Shown here: one piece after another, positions 17,855 through 25,387 of the stretch
How positions within the stretch are numbered: position 1 is the stretch's first letter
Layout: each line of letters starts with the position of its first letter
Source of the DNA: Priestia iocasae
Lineage (GTDB): Bacteria > Bacillota > Bacilli > Bacillales > Bacillaceae_H
Length of the DNA stretch: 64,000 nt
Direction: 5' to 3'
Assembly: GCF_016909075.1 (NCBI RefSeq)
Contig: NZ_JAFBFC010000004.1
Location: forward strand, 248,001-312,000
Program-made: the position numbers and the translations under genes
The notes under the pieces: generated by a model
Databases searched by the model: none
What the model was told of the DNA's origin: nothing
Seen by the model: only the letters and a program-made list of their open reading frames with translations

Positions 17855-18364
17855 ATGTGTACGGAAAAGGACATTCCATCCTTTGAAGAATCTTTAAAGC
17901 AATTATTTCGTTATTTACAAGCGAAAGGAATCGCGCAGCAAGATGCAGAAGATTTAACTCAGGAAGTTGCTTTGAAATATTTAGAACAGAAAGATTCAAT
18001 CCACCCTGAAAAGGTAAAAGCTTGGATGTTTCGAGTCGCCATCAATAAGCACTACGATACGATTCGTCATCAGAAAGTAAAAGAGCGGTACATTGAAAAG
18101 TGTAAGCGTCAAGAGTTTTATAATCGTGCTTGCTGTCCGATCACTTGCTTGCTTCAAAATGAAAATTGCCTAGAGTGTCACGTTATCTTAAATAAGTTAA
18201 ATCCTACTTATCGTCGATTGCTTATTTTAAAGTACGTACTTGAGCTAAAATATGAAGAAATTGCTCAACGTCTAAATATGCAGGTAGGTACGCTAAAATC
18301 AACCTTATTTCGTGCAAGGAAGAGTTTCATAAGAGAATATGAGAGTATGGTTGAAATCATGTAA
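17855..18364 (+). CDS. ECF-like RNA polymerase sigma factor with Cys-rich linker
   Basis: 169-aa sigma-70-like factor with region 2 (about 12-78, including DAEDLTQEVALKYLEQ) and region 4 (about 112-165, including LNPTYRRLLILKYVLELKYEEIAQRLNMQVGTLKSTLFRARK). The linker between them is unusual: Cys93, 94, 98, 105 and 108 plus His109, with Cys83 nearby and Cys2 at the N-terminus. This could hold zinc or form disulfides. AAAGGAG precedes the ATG. It is the last gene of the gntR-ABC operon. No recognisable anti-sigma gene is adjacent, so the linker or the ABC proteins may provide control; this is inference. Confidence 0.88.
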   Translation: MCTEKDIPSFEESLKQLFRYLQAKGIAQQDAEDLTQEVALKYLEQKDSIHPEKVKAWMFRVAINKHYDTIRHQKVKERYIEKCKRQEFYNRACCPITCLLQNENCLECHVILNKLNPTYRRLLILKYVLELKYEEIAQRLNMQVGTLKSTLFRARKSFIREYESMVEIM

Positions 18365-18392
18365 AAAGCTCACGCTTGCTGTGAGCTTTTTT
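18362..18392 (+). terminator. Terminator of the GntR-ABC-sigma operon
   Basis: AAAGCTCAC and GTGAGCTTT arms around GCTTGCT, then T-run. Confidence 0.88.
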
Positions 18393-18511
18393 CTTTTCTG
18401 ATCAATCCTATCTCAGAAATAAAGCTAAGATAAAATGACAAAAGTCTATTAAAATCAGTTTTGCAAGCACTTAAGTATGCTTTTCACCTTATGATTTTAC
18501 AAACGATGATG

Positions 18512-18532
18512 TATAATAAGAATATACGTTCT
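18512..18532. promoter_or_regulatory. dinB -10 element and LexA-like box
   Basis: TATAAT (18512-18517) is followed at once by AGAATATACGTTCT (18519-18532). This is palindromic at its ends and agrees with the Bacillus LexA consensus CGAACRNRYGTTYG at 11 of 14 positions. The mismatches include one core C, so it may be weak or not functional. Confidence 0.4.
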
Positions 18533-18549
18533 GATTGTAAGGTGATTAG

Positions 18550-19755
18550 ATGAAAAAGATGTATCCAAAAAACGGCCGGGTGATTCTTCATATTGATGCA
18601 AATGCCTTCTATGCATCCGTTGAAGCAGCATATAATGCAGAGCTGAACCACAAACCTGTTGCGATCGCAGGAAACCCAAAAGAACGACGAGGGATTGTCG
18701 TTACGTGTAATTACATAGCAAGAAGTAAAGGTGTACATGCTCCAATGCCGCTTTGGGAAGCAAAACAAAAATGTCCTGACCTTGTTGTTTTAAAGCCTAA
18801 CTTTTCTCTTTATCGAGAAATATCAAACAAGATGTTTGACTCTTTAAAAAGCTATTCAAATATGTTAGAGCCTGCATCTATTGATGAAGGATATCTAGAT
18901 ATTACGAGTTCCTTTACGCTAGGAAGTCCACTGGAGATTGCTGAACAAATTCAGCAATCTTTGCTATCGCAATTAAAAATACCCGTTTCCATCGGTATTG
19001 CTCCTAATAAATTTCTAGCTAAAACCGCAAGTGATATGAAAAAACCACTTGGCATTACTGTTCTTCGTAAAAGGGACGTTCAAGAAGTTCTTTGGCCTTT
19101 AGACGTTGGTAAGATGCACGGAATAGGACAAAAAACGGCTGAAAAGTTAAATCAAGTTGGTATCGAAACAATTGGTCAATTAGCAAAAGCGGACGAGCAT
19201 CTCGTAAAAAGTGTGCTCGGATTGAAAGGGAAAGTTGTTATTGAACGAGCAAATGGTGTTGATCACCGAGTTGTTAACCCTAATGCAACTGAAGAATTTA
19301 AATCGATTGGCCATTCAACAACGTTACCTAAAAATGAAACGGAAGAGAGAGTGCTACTGCAAGCATTTGAACGACTTTCTCAATCTGTTTGTCAGCGAAT
19401 GCAACAAAAAAAAGTCGTCACACAGCATATTCAAATTACCATTCGATACAGCAATTTTCAAACCGTTACAAGAAGCGAAACACTTCCACACGTCATTGAA
19501 TTAAAAGAGGATCTTTTCTATCACGCTGTTCGTTTATTTCGTAAGAATTGGAATGGTGATTCTATTCGCTTGTTGGGAGTTACCGCTTCTCAAGTCGTAC
19601 GTAAGAAAAAAGCAATCAAACAATTGAATCTCTTTACATATGAAGAAGAAGTCAGTGAAGAACCTCTACTAAAAGTAATCGATCAGCTTAAGCAAAAATT
19701 TGGCGATAATATTATTCAAAAAGGCATGGAGATAAAAAGCAATCAAGACAAGTAG
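18550..19755 (+). CDS. dinB: DNA polymerase IV (Y family)
   Basis: 401-aa translesion DNA polymerase. Catalytic acidic residues are Asp16 (ILHIDANAFYASVE) and Asp112-Glu113 (ASIDEGYLD). The thumb region carries a helix-hairpin-helix (GIGQKTAEKLNQVGIETIGQL). A QLNLF motif in the C-terminal tail is a standard beta-clamp binding sequence. Its length and tail resemble B. subtilis YqjH (PolY1). AAGGTG lies 5 bases before the ATG. A LexA-like palindrome at the expected start site raises possible SOS control, which is not usual for the YqjH type. Monocistronic. Confidence 0.94.
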   Translation: MKKMYPKNGRVILHIDANAFYASVEAAYNAELNHKPVAIAGNPKERRGIVVTCNYIARSKGVHAPMPLWEAKQKCPDLVVLKPNFSLYREISNKMFDSLKSYSNMLEPASIDEGYLDITSSFTLGSPLEIAEQIQQSLLSQLKIPVSIGIAPNKFLAKTASDMKKPLGITVLRKRDVQEVLWPLDVGKMHGIGQKTAEKLNQVGIETIGQLAKADEHLVKSVLGLKGKVVIERANGVDHRVVNPNATEEFKSIGHSTTLPKNETEERVLLQAFERLSQSVCQRMQQKKVVTQHIQITIRYSNFQTVTRSETLPHVIELKEDLFYHAVRLFRKNWNGDSIRLLGVTASQVVRKKKAIKQLNLFTYEEEVSEEPLLKVIDQLKQKFGDNIIQKGMEIKSNQDK

Positions 19756-19760
19756 TGAAA

Positions 19761-19815
19761 AATGAGACTGAGTCCAAAACAGAGTGTTCTTGCCCTTTGG
19801 TTTCAGTCCCATTTA
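19761..19815 (+). terminator. Imperfect hairpin after dinB
   Basis: AATGAGACTGA (19761-19771) pairs, with one mismatch, to TCAGTCCCATT (19803-19813) around a long loop; T-rich sequence follows within 12 bases. Probable but weaker terminator. Confidence 0.5.
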
Positions 19816-19934
19816 TTACTTGTTTTTTTGTGTATCTTTCATCCTATTTTTTGTAAAAAATCACTTGCTTTTGTTAGGGTATAAAAGATTTGTAGTATGA
19901 TATAAGGGTCTTATTTTAAAAAGAGGTGAGATAG

Positions 19935-21356
19935 ATGAACACATACAAATGGATTGGTAGTATGATAGCTGTTCTTTTTCTTTTAACGGGTTGTGGAAGC
20001 GATGAGACGAATGGTGTAGCTACTAAGTCTGAAGAGAAAAAAGAAGAAAAAGCAGTAACGGAAGCAATAAAAAATGAACAAGCACCACGAACAATTGAAG
20101 AGGTTAATCAGCAGCAAAGTGGTACTCTAGTAAAAGAATATGAAGAAAAAATAAAGAAACTTGATCGAAGTGACTTTGAAGATTTCAAACAAAAAGAAAT
20201 TGATCCGCAATTAGAAAAAGAGTTAACGTCTTTTATGAAAGAAAACAAAGATGCATCAAGTGATGACATTTACAATTATTTAGTGCATCTTGTTGGAATA
20301 GGTACATATCAGGAAGCTAGCGAAAAGATGGAATCATTTGAGCCTTCTTTTAAAGGCCAAGACGCAGATTTACCAACTGGGCCCGATACAGTTCAAACCG
20401 AAGAGGGGAAATCAATTGAAATGAAACGTAATTCGGTCATTTTAGTTGATGCAAGCGGGAGTATGAAAGGCAAAGTTTCAGGTGAAGAGAAAATGGTTCT
20501 AGCAAAAGAAGCAGTAAAAGAATTTGCACACAACTTACCTGAAGATGAGAACGTATCATTAGTCGTGTACGGACACACAGGATCGAATGAAGAAAATGAT
20601 AAAGAGTTTTCTTGTAAAGGCGTTGAAACGATTTATGAGATGAATCGATATGATTCGACTTTGTTTGGACAAGCCATGAATGGTTTTGAGGCAGTTGGCT
20701 GGACACCACTTACGGCTGCAATTGAATCTGCTAAAAACATCTTACAACCTTACGAGGGCAAAGAGTACGAGAATACGGTTTACATTGTAAGTGATGGCAT
20801 TGAAACGTGTGGAGGAGATCCTGCAAAGGTTGCGGAATCATTAGTCGATTCCAATATTAAGGCAAAAGTAAACATAATCGGTTTTGATGTAGATGATGAA
20901 GGTCAAAATCAATTAAAAGCCGTTGCTGAAGCTGGTGGTGGTAAATATGCGACTGTTCGTACAAAAGAAGAATTGCGAGAGGAAATCATTGAGAAGTGGC
21001 GACCATCAATGATTGATCTAGCATGGTCTCATACAGCGGGAATTAATCCGTGGGATCATTTAGCAGAGATGAAACGATTTGATAAAGATAAAGAGACTTA
21101 CCAAACACTAGCGAACCGTGAGTACAGCATGCTTTCAAGTGGTCTTCAATACTTGTCAAATCATAATTTACTTGACCGTGAAACGAGCGAAAAAGTTCTT
21201 ACATTAATCAGTGATATGCAGAAGTTAAAGTTAGATTATGCATCTCATATGAGAGAAAAAAAGTTTGCAGAAATGGAAGCAGAAGTAGAACGAATTGATG
21301 CACAAATCAAAGAGTGGAAAGAGAAATGGAATAAAGAATTAAATACGGACTTTTAG
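19935..21356 (+). CDS. vWA-domain lipoprotein
   Basis: 473-aa surface lipoprotein. The signal peptide ends in LLTGC, so Cys20 is the predicted lipidation site. A charged helical region follows (about 25-140), then a von Willebrand factor A domain starting near 165, with the metal-ion-dependent adhesion motif DASGS at 172-176 and a conserved TPLTAAIESA loop later. The C-terminal 110 residues are predicted helical with heptad-like charge patterns. Such proteins bind ligands or partner proteins outside the membrane; no specific partner is encoded nearby. GAGGTG precedes the ATG. Monocistronic. Confidence 0.85.
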   Translation: MNTYKWIGSMIAVLFLLTGCGSDETNGVATKSEEKKEEKAVTEAIKNEQAPRTIEEVNQQQSGTLVKEYEEKIKKLDRSDFEDFKQKEIDPQLEKELTSFMKENKDASSDDIYNYLVHLVGIGTYQEASEKMESFEPSFKGQDADLPTGPDTVQTEEGKSIEMKRNSVILVDASGSMKGKVSGEEKMVLAKEAVKEFAHNLPEDENVSLVVYGHTGSNEENDKEFSCKGVETIYEMNRYDSTLFGQAMNGFEAVGWTPLTAAIESAKNILQPYEGKEYENTVYIVSDGIETCGGDPAKVAESLVDSNIKAKVNIIGFDVDDEGQNQLKAVAEAGGGKYATVRTKEELREEIIEKWRPSMIDLAWSHTAGINPWDHLAEMKRFDKDKETYQTLANREYSMLSSGLQYLSNHNLLDRETSEKVLTLISDMQKLKLDYASHMREKKFAEMEAEVERIDAQIKEWKEKWNKELNTDF

Positions 21357-21384
21357 GCATAAATCTAACAAAAAAAGGGAATGT

Positions 21385-21414
21385 AAAAGCATGAAGGAAA
21401 CTTCGTGCTTTTTT
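21385..21414 (+). terminator. Terminator of the vWA lipoprotein gene
   Basis: AGCATGAAG and CTTCGTGCT arms closed by a GAAA tetraloop, then T6. Confidence 0.87.
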
Positions 21415-21428
21415 GTTACGCTTATTAG

Positions 21429-21466
21429 TTGACGTTTCAAATTTAATTTTGTAATATTTAATTGTA
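21429..21466 (+). promoter_or_regulatory. ohr promoter overlapped by an OhrR-type box
   Basis: TTGACG (21429-21434), 17-bp spacer and TAATAT (21452-21457). The -10 is overlapped by TAATATT-T-AATTGTA (21452-21466). Its right half matches the OhrR half-site AATTGTA exactly; the left half is degenerate. This is the expected geometry for repression. Confidence 0.6.
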
Positions 21467-21495
21467 CACAACAAAAAAATGATGAGGTGAATCAC

Positions 21496-21912
21496 ATGTC
21501 AGTATTATTTACAGCAAAAGCAACAGCAACAGGTGGACGTGAAGGTAGAGTAAAATCAGACGATGGAGTATTAGATGCAAAGCTAGTAATGCCAGGATCA
21601 GGTTCTAAAGAACAAGGAACAAATCCTGAACAATTATTCGCTGCAGGCTACTCAGCGTGCTTTGATGGGGCACTTAATTTAGTTGCTCGTCAAGCAAGCA
21701 AAAAAATCGAATCAACTATTCATGGTGAAGTTAGCTTAATGAAAGATGCAAGTGACAACGGTTATAAAATTGGTGTCGTATTAAATGTTGAAATAAAAGG
21801 TGTATCACAAGAAGAAGCTGAGGAGCTTGTTCATAAAGCACACGGTGTTTGTCCATATTCAAAAGCAACTCGCGGAAACATTGATGTAGAGCTAAATGTA
21901 ACTGCAAAATAA
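21496..21912 (+). CDS. ohr: Organic hydroperoxide resistance protein Ohr
   Basis: 138-aa thiol peroxidase of the Ohr/OsmC family that reduces organic hydroperoxides in the cytoplasm. Both catalytic cysteines are present: Cys55 in YSACFDGAL and Cys119 in HGVCPYSKATRGN, and the full length is typical. GAGGTG precedes ATG 21496; the GTG at 21487 overlaps that site. The promoter carries an OhrR-like box. The ohrR gene lies convergently downstream with a shared terminator. Confidence 0.95.
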   Translation: MSVLFTAKATATGGREGRVKSDDGVLDAKLVMPGSGSKEQGTNPEQLFAAGYSACFDGALNLVARQASKKIESTIHGEVSLMKDASDNGYKIGVVLNVEIKGVSQEEAEELVHKAHGVCPYSKATRGNIDVELNVTAK

Positions 21913-21936
21913 AAAAAGCCCTTTTGGGCTTTTTTT
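21911..21936. terminator. Bidirectional terminator between ohr and ohrR
   Basis: AAAAAAAGCCC and GGGCTTTTTTT arms with a short loop. Confidence 0.9.
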
Positions 21937-22387
21937 ATTTTGCAGAATTATAAGTATGAAGCGCTGCTAGTAAATCGTTTAACGTTTGCTTTAAATGAGA
22001 AAGTTGTTGAGGTGATTGATTAGACATGCTAAACACGGCATCTGGAATATGACATGCTTTATCTTTTAATTGTTTACCTTCTTCCGTTAAACGAACAGTG
22101 ACCACTCGTTCATCTTCTAACGATCGTTGACGAGTAAGTAATCCTTGCTGTTCCATTCGTTTTAGCATAGGCGTTAACGTGCCAGAATCCAAATATAGTC
22201 GCTCACCCATCTGCTTCACACTTACTTCTTCTTCTTCCCATAAGACAAGCAACGCTAAATATTGAGGGTATGTCACATTGAGTTCATCGAGAAGGGGCTT
22301 GTATACTTTCGTAATTTCTCGAGATGTAGCATAAATGGTAAAGCACAATTGATGTTCTAGTTTTAATTGTTCATAGCGATCGCTCAA
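21935..22387 (-). CDS. ohrR: Organic peroxide-sensing repressor OhrR (MarR family)
   Basis: 150-aa MarR-type repressor. The reactive cysteine is Cys15 in LEHQLCFTIYATSREI, the position used by B. subtilis OhrR to sense organic hydroperoxides. The winged helix (VSVKQMGERLYLDSGTLTPMLKRMEQQGLLTRQRSLEDERVV) is intact. Translation most likely starts at TTG 22387, 8 bases after GGAGG. The start codon lies inside a perfect CAATT-A-AATTG palindrome, the core of the OhrR operator, so autoregulation is likely. Expected to repress ohr, which is convergent rather than divergent here. Confidence 0.93.
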   Translation of the reverse strand: MSDRYEQLKLEHQLCFTIYATSREITKVYKPLLDELNVTYPQYLALLVLWEEEEVSVKQMGERLYLDSGTLTPMLKRMEQQGLLTRQRSLEDERVVTVRLTEEGKQLKDKACHIPDAVFSMSNQSPQQLSHLKQTLNDLLAALHTYNSAK

Positions 22388-22395
22388 TTAAATTG
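22385..22395. promoter_or_regulatory. OhrR operator core over the ohrR start codon
   Basis: CAATTAAATTG is a perfect 5+1+5 palindrome identical to the core of the OhrR consensus TACAATT-N-AATTGTA. It spans the ohrR TTG start. Confidence 0.55.
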
Positions 22396-22521
22396 CCTCC
22401 AATTTATATGATTTATTTCTATTATACACGTTAAATATGGAAAGAAAAATGAATGTGCAGATAGGATGGATGCAAGATTTACGAAATTAAACATATACAT
22501 ATAAAGAAATGGAGGGGTTTT

Positions 22522-22704
22522 GTGAAAGAAACTCATGAAAAAAATAAAGATTTCATTAATACGGTTAACGTTCATAATCATGTTAACTTTGCGATTAATT
22601 CAATGGGAGGCATTCAGCTCGTTATTGTTATACTAGGCCTATTTTTTATTCATAAAAAATGGCCAACCACTGTATTACATACTAAGAAAAGCGAGAAAAC
22701 ATGA
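22522..22704 (+). CDS. Small single-span membrane protein, unknown function
   Basis: 60-aa open frame starting with GTG, 6 bases after GGAGGGG. A hydrophilic, histidine- and asparagine-containing N-terminus (about 1-27) is followed by one hydrophobic helix (GIQLVIVILGLFFI, about 30-43) and a basic tail. Basic residues after the helix suggest an N-out topology. The good ribosome site supports a real gene, but I recognise no family. It lies alone between ohrR and the nitronate monooxygenase gene, reading toward the latter. Confidence 0.55.
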   Translation: MKETHEKNKDFINTVNVHNHVNFAINSMGGIQLVIVILGLFFIHKKWPTTVLHTKKSEKT

Positions 22705-22724
22705 TGTTCCTCACTTTTCTTGAC
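22683..22724. terminator. Possible bidirectional hairpin
   Basis: AAGAAAAGCGAG and CTCACTTTTCTT pair with one mismatch between the two converging genes. T-tract is short. Confidence 0.45.
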
Positions 22725-23778
22725 TTTCAAATCCTGCAATCATATGTTCAATAACTTCTTTAGCGTGTCGTTGATTCATTAGCAATCGAGTACCTTGACC
22801 AGCCCATAATGACATATATTCTGAATTATGCTGAGAAGCAGCTGCTTTTCTAATATCACTGGTAAGGGTATTTTGAGTTGGGAATGGAAGGGGTGCAACT
22901 TTTTGTGCTTCAAACTCTTTTATAAATTTATTTTTAATGCCTCTTGCAGGTCGTCCTGAAAAACTTTTTGTCACCACTGTACTTTCTTCATTACTATTTA
23001 GTAGGGCTTGTTGATAAGCAGGATGGGCTCCTGATTCAATGGTGGTTAAGAATTGTGTGCCCATTTGCACACCAGACGCTCCCAATGCTAGAGCAGCACG
23101 TAAGCCCCTACTATCCATAATACCACCAGAAGCGACAACTGGAATGTTAACAGCATCTACTACTTGAGGGACTAAAGAGAACGTGCCAATAGTAGCTCCA
23201 TAGGGATGATTAGTTAAATCAAATGTGCTTCGATGTCCCCCGGCATCGCTACCTTGAGCGACAATGACATCAACACCATTTGCTTCTGCTAATAATGCTT
23301 CAGAAACAGTCGTCACCATGGCGGTTACTTTTGAATGTTGTTGCTTGACTAATGTCATCTGCTTCTTTGTTAGCAAGCCAAAAGCTGTGCTTATAATGGG
23401 TACATTTTCTTCTAATAAAATTGAGAATTGTTCGTCAGTATCATCTTTTGTTTGAACATGAAGGGAACCATCTGGTAATTTAAGTACCTGTCGTATGGAA
23501 TTGAGCACAGACTGCCCATTCTCGATATTGGTTAAGTCGTCTTTCATTGATGTTGCAAAAAGATTTACGGCAAAAGGTCGTTTCGTTTGTTCTTTAATTT
23601 TACGAATTGCCATTCTCATATCGTTCGGAGACATGTAAGCTGCACCAAGTGTTCCGAGACCACCAGCTTCACATACAGACACTACTAATTCAATAGTGGT
23701 AGGACCACCTGCCATGCCCGCTTGAATAATGGGGTATTTAATTTGCAAGGTATCGCATAATGAGGTGTGTAACTGCAT
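22711..23778 (-). CDS. Nitronate monooxygenase-like FMN enzyme (NPD family)
   Basis: 355-aa TIM-barrel flavoenzyme of the 2-nitropropane dioxygenase family, which oxidises alkyl nitronates such as propionate-3-nitronate. The opening IKYPIIQAGMAGGPTT, the mid-barrel DVIVAQGSDAGGHR segment and the phosphate-binding PVVASGGIMDSRGLRAALALGASGVQMGTQFL segment are family hallmarks. AAAGGAG is 7 bases before the ATG. Annotation to a natural substrate is by family only; other members act in fatty acid or propionate metabolism. Monocistronic. Confidence 0.88.
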   Translation of the reverse strand: MQLHTSLCDTLQIKYPIIQAGMAGGPTTIELVVSVCEAGGLGTLGAAYMSPNDMRMAIRKIKEQTKRPFAVNLFATSMKDDLTNIENGQSVLNSIRQVLKLPDGSLHVQTKDDTDEQFSILLEENVPIISTAFGLLTKKQMTLVKQQHSKVTAMVTTVSEALLAEANGVDVIVAQGSDAGGHRSTFDLTNHPYGATIGTFSLVPQVVDAVNIPVVASGGIMDSRGLRAALALGASGVQMGTQFLTTIESGAHPAYQQALLNSNEESTVVTKSFSGRPARGIKNKFIKEFEAQKVAPLPFPTQNTLTSDIRKAAASQHNSEYMSLWAGQGTRLLMNQRHAKEVIEHMIAGFESQEK

Positions 23779-23959
23779 TATATTTCTCCTTTGTTGAATA
23801 TTCAGAAAATAATATCTCTATCTTACAATAGGAATTATGTGGAATCAAGATGATTTAATTATCATCTAGGTAAAGATGAAACGTTTATCTAAAGGTGTGT
23901 TAAGTAATATAAATAATATGGAAAAAAAGAGACATACTAGAAAAAAAGGAGATGATCCA

Positions 23960-24169
23960 ATGTACTTTGCGAAAAAAGGGATAGAAGAACCTGTTAATAT
24001 AATTGAAGATACAACGGTCTACGCCTGTGAATCTGATTTGTGTAACGGATGGATGAGAGAGGATTTTGCAACAGCCGATTATTCATGTCCAATGTGCGGA
24101 AATCCTATGAAACAAGAAGTACGTGGATTACCTAAAATTAAAACGGACTACAATCCATTTTCAAAATAA
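23960..24169 (+). CDS. YdjO-type cold-inducible small zinc-ribbon-like protein
   Basis: 69-aa protein, the same length as B. subtilis YdjO, with two Cys pairs: CESDLC and CPMCG. The arrangement suggests one zinc-ribbon site. It ends in LPKIKTDYNPFSK. AAAGGAG lies about 10 bases before ATG 23960; longer in-frame extensions upstream lack a ribosome site. Relatives are called cold-inducible, but the molecular role is unknown. It has its own terminator. Confidence 0.82.
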   Translation: MYFAKKGIEEPVNIIEDTTVYACESDLCNGWMREDFATADYSCPMCGNPMKQEVRGLPKIKTDYNPFSK

Positions 24170-24170
24170 C

Positions 24171-24200
24171 CAAAAACAGCTATTTTTAGCTGTTTTTTTT
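24171..24200 (+). terminator. Terminator of the ydjO-like gene
   Basis: AAAAACAGCT and AGCTGTTTTT arms with T-run. Confidence 0.85.
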
Positions 24201-24366
24201 ATTCAGTTGAAGTGTTTACTGCTACAGGTTTATGATAGAAGTCATCATTTTATAGGGAAGCAAATAGAAGATGTAAAGGTTTTGTTAAGGTTAAGCTGTA
24301 TGAAAGGAGTTGCTTTTTATTTTGTAGAATATCATAGTGAATTTATCATAAGTGGAGGAAGAGAAC

Positions 24367-25269
24367 ATGGCATTAAAAGCGACGCTTCGAAAACCATTTT
24401 TTATGAAAATGTGGGAAAGTCACCCTAAAGTATGGAAAGCGATGGTTGATGTAGGAATTTTGTTGAAATACAAAACATTAAATATCGCAAAGCTTCCGCA
24501 AGTAATTAAGTTGCCATCGACTCAATTACTTTATGTAAATCCAAATGAAAATCGAGGGCGTGTACTGCTTATTAAAAATGGAATTACACAATCGCGACTC
24601 ACACGGTTTTGGATAGATACGGTTCAAACATTTAAGCCAACAATCATTGTAGATGTGGGAGTGAATTATGGAGAGTGTATTTTCTCTACGAATTATCCCA
24701 CGAATACAAAAGTATTCGGTGTGGAAGCAAATGCTTATCTCATCCCTTATATTATTAAGTCAAAAGAAGTTCATCCAAACAAAGAGCAAATAACTATTGT
24801 TCAAGCGTTTGCGTCGAATGAAGAGAATGGTAATCAGCGTTTTTATGTTGATAAGCACTGGTCGGGTACATCCTCTGGTTCATATGCACCGTCTCATAAT
24901 ATGATTGAAGAGCATGAAGTTCAAACGATTACGATTGATTCGTTATTAGAAGGTGAATCAATAAAAGAACAACGTTTGTTGTTCAAAATCGATGTAGAAG
25001 GCTATGAATCCTTTGTATTGCAAGGTATGAGTCGAATTATAAAAGAATGTGATGAGATAATGGGGTTTATAGAATTTGATAGTGAATATATTAAAAAGTC
25101 AAACACAGATCTAGATGCTTTTCTCTCTTTTTTGAATAAGTACTTTTCCGTTTTTATGTATGATTCTAATGACGCGTTAGTTGAGATTTCATCTTTTACA
25201 TATAAACAAATGATTGATCATTTAGGGTGTGATGAAGTACACACAGATCTCATTGTTGTAAAAAAATAA
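24367..25269 (+). CDS. FkbM family SAM-dependent methyltransferase
   Basis: 300-aa protein with a Rossmann methyltransferase core. The SAM-binding loop is IIVDVGVNYGE, followed by an acidic residue at the end of strand 2 (VFGVEANAY), and the FkbM segment LLFKIDVEGYESFVLQGM is clear. FkbM enzymes O-methylate sugars, glycolipids and natural products; the acceptor is not indicated here. The N-terminal 90 residues are basic and less conserved. GGAGGAAG precedes ATG 24367. It stands alone with no glycan cluster next to it, which is unusual for this family. Confidence 0.8.
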   Translation: MALKATLRKPFFMKMWESHPKVWKAMVDVGILLKYKTLNIAKLPQVIKLPSTQLLYVNPNENRGRVLLIKNGITQSRLTRFWIDTVQTFKPTIIVDVGVNYGECIFSTNYPTNTKVFGVEANAYLIPYIIKSKEVHPNKEQITIVQAFASNEENGNQRFYVDKHWSGTSSGSYAPSHNMIEEHEVQTITIDSLLEGESIKEQRLLFKIDVEGYESFVLQGMSRIIKECDEIMGFIEFDSEYIKKSNTDLDAFLSFLNKYFSVFMYDSNDALVEISSFTYKQMIDHLGCDEVHTDLIVVKK

Positions 25270-25287
25270 ATGATGAAGAAGAGATAT

Positions 25288-25350
25288 TAAAAAACCCAAT
25301 GTCTATCTATCCAGTGATTTTATTGGATACAACAGACAACGGGTTTTTAA
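25288..25350 (+). terminator. Hairpin after the FkbM gene
   Basis: AAAAAACCC-AATGTCT and AGACAACGGGTTTTT arms pair imperfectly around a long loop; T-run follows. Confidence 0.55.
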
Positions 25351-25387
25351 GGCTATGCAATATGAATGTTTCTTTTAGTTAACGTCA

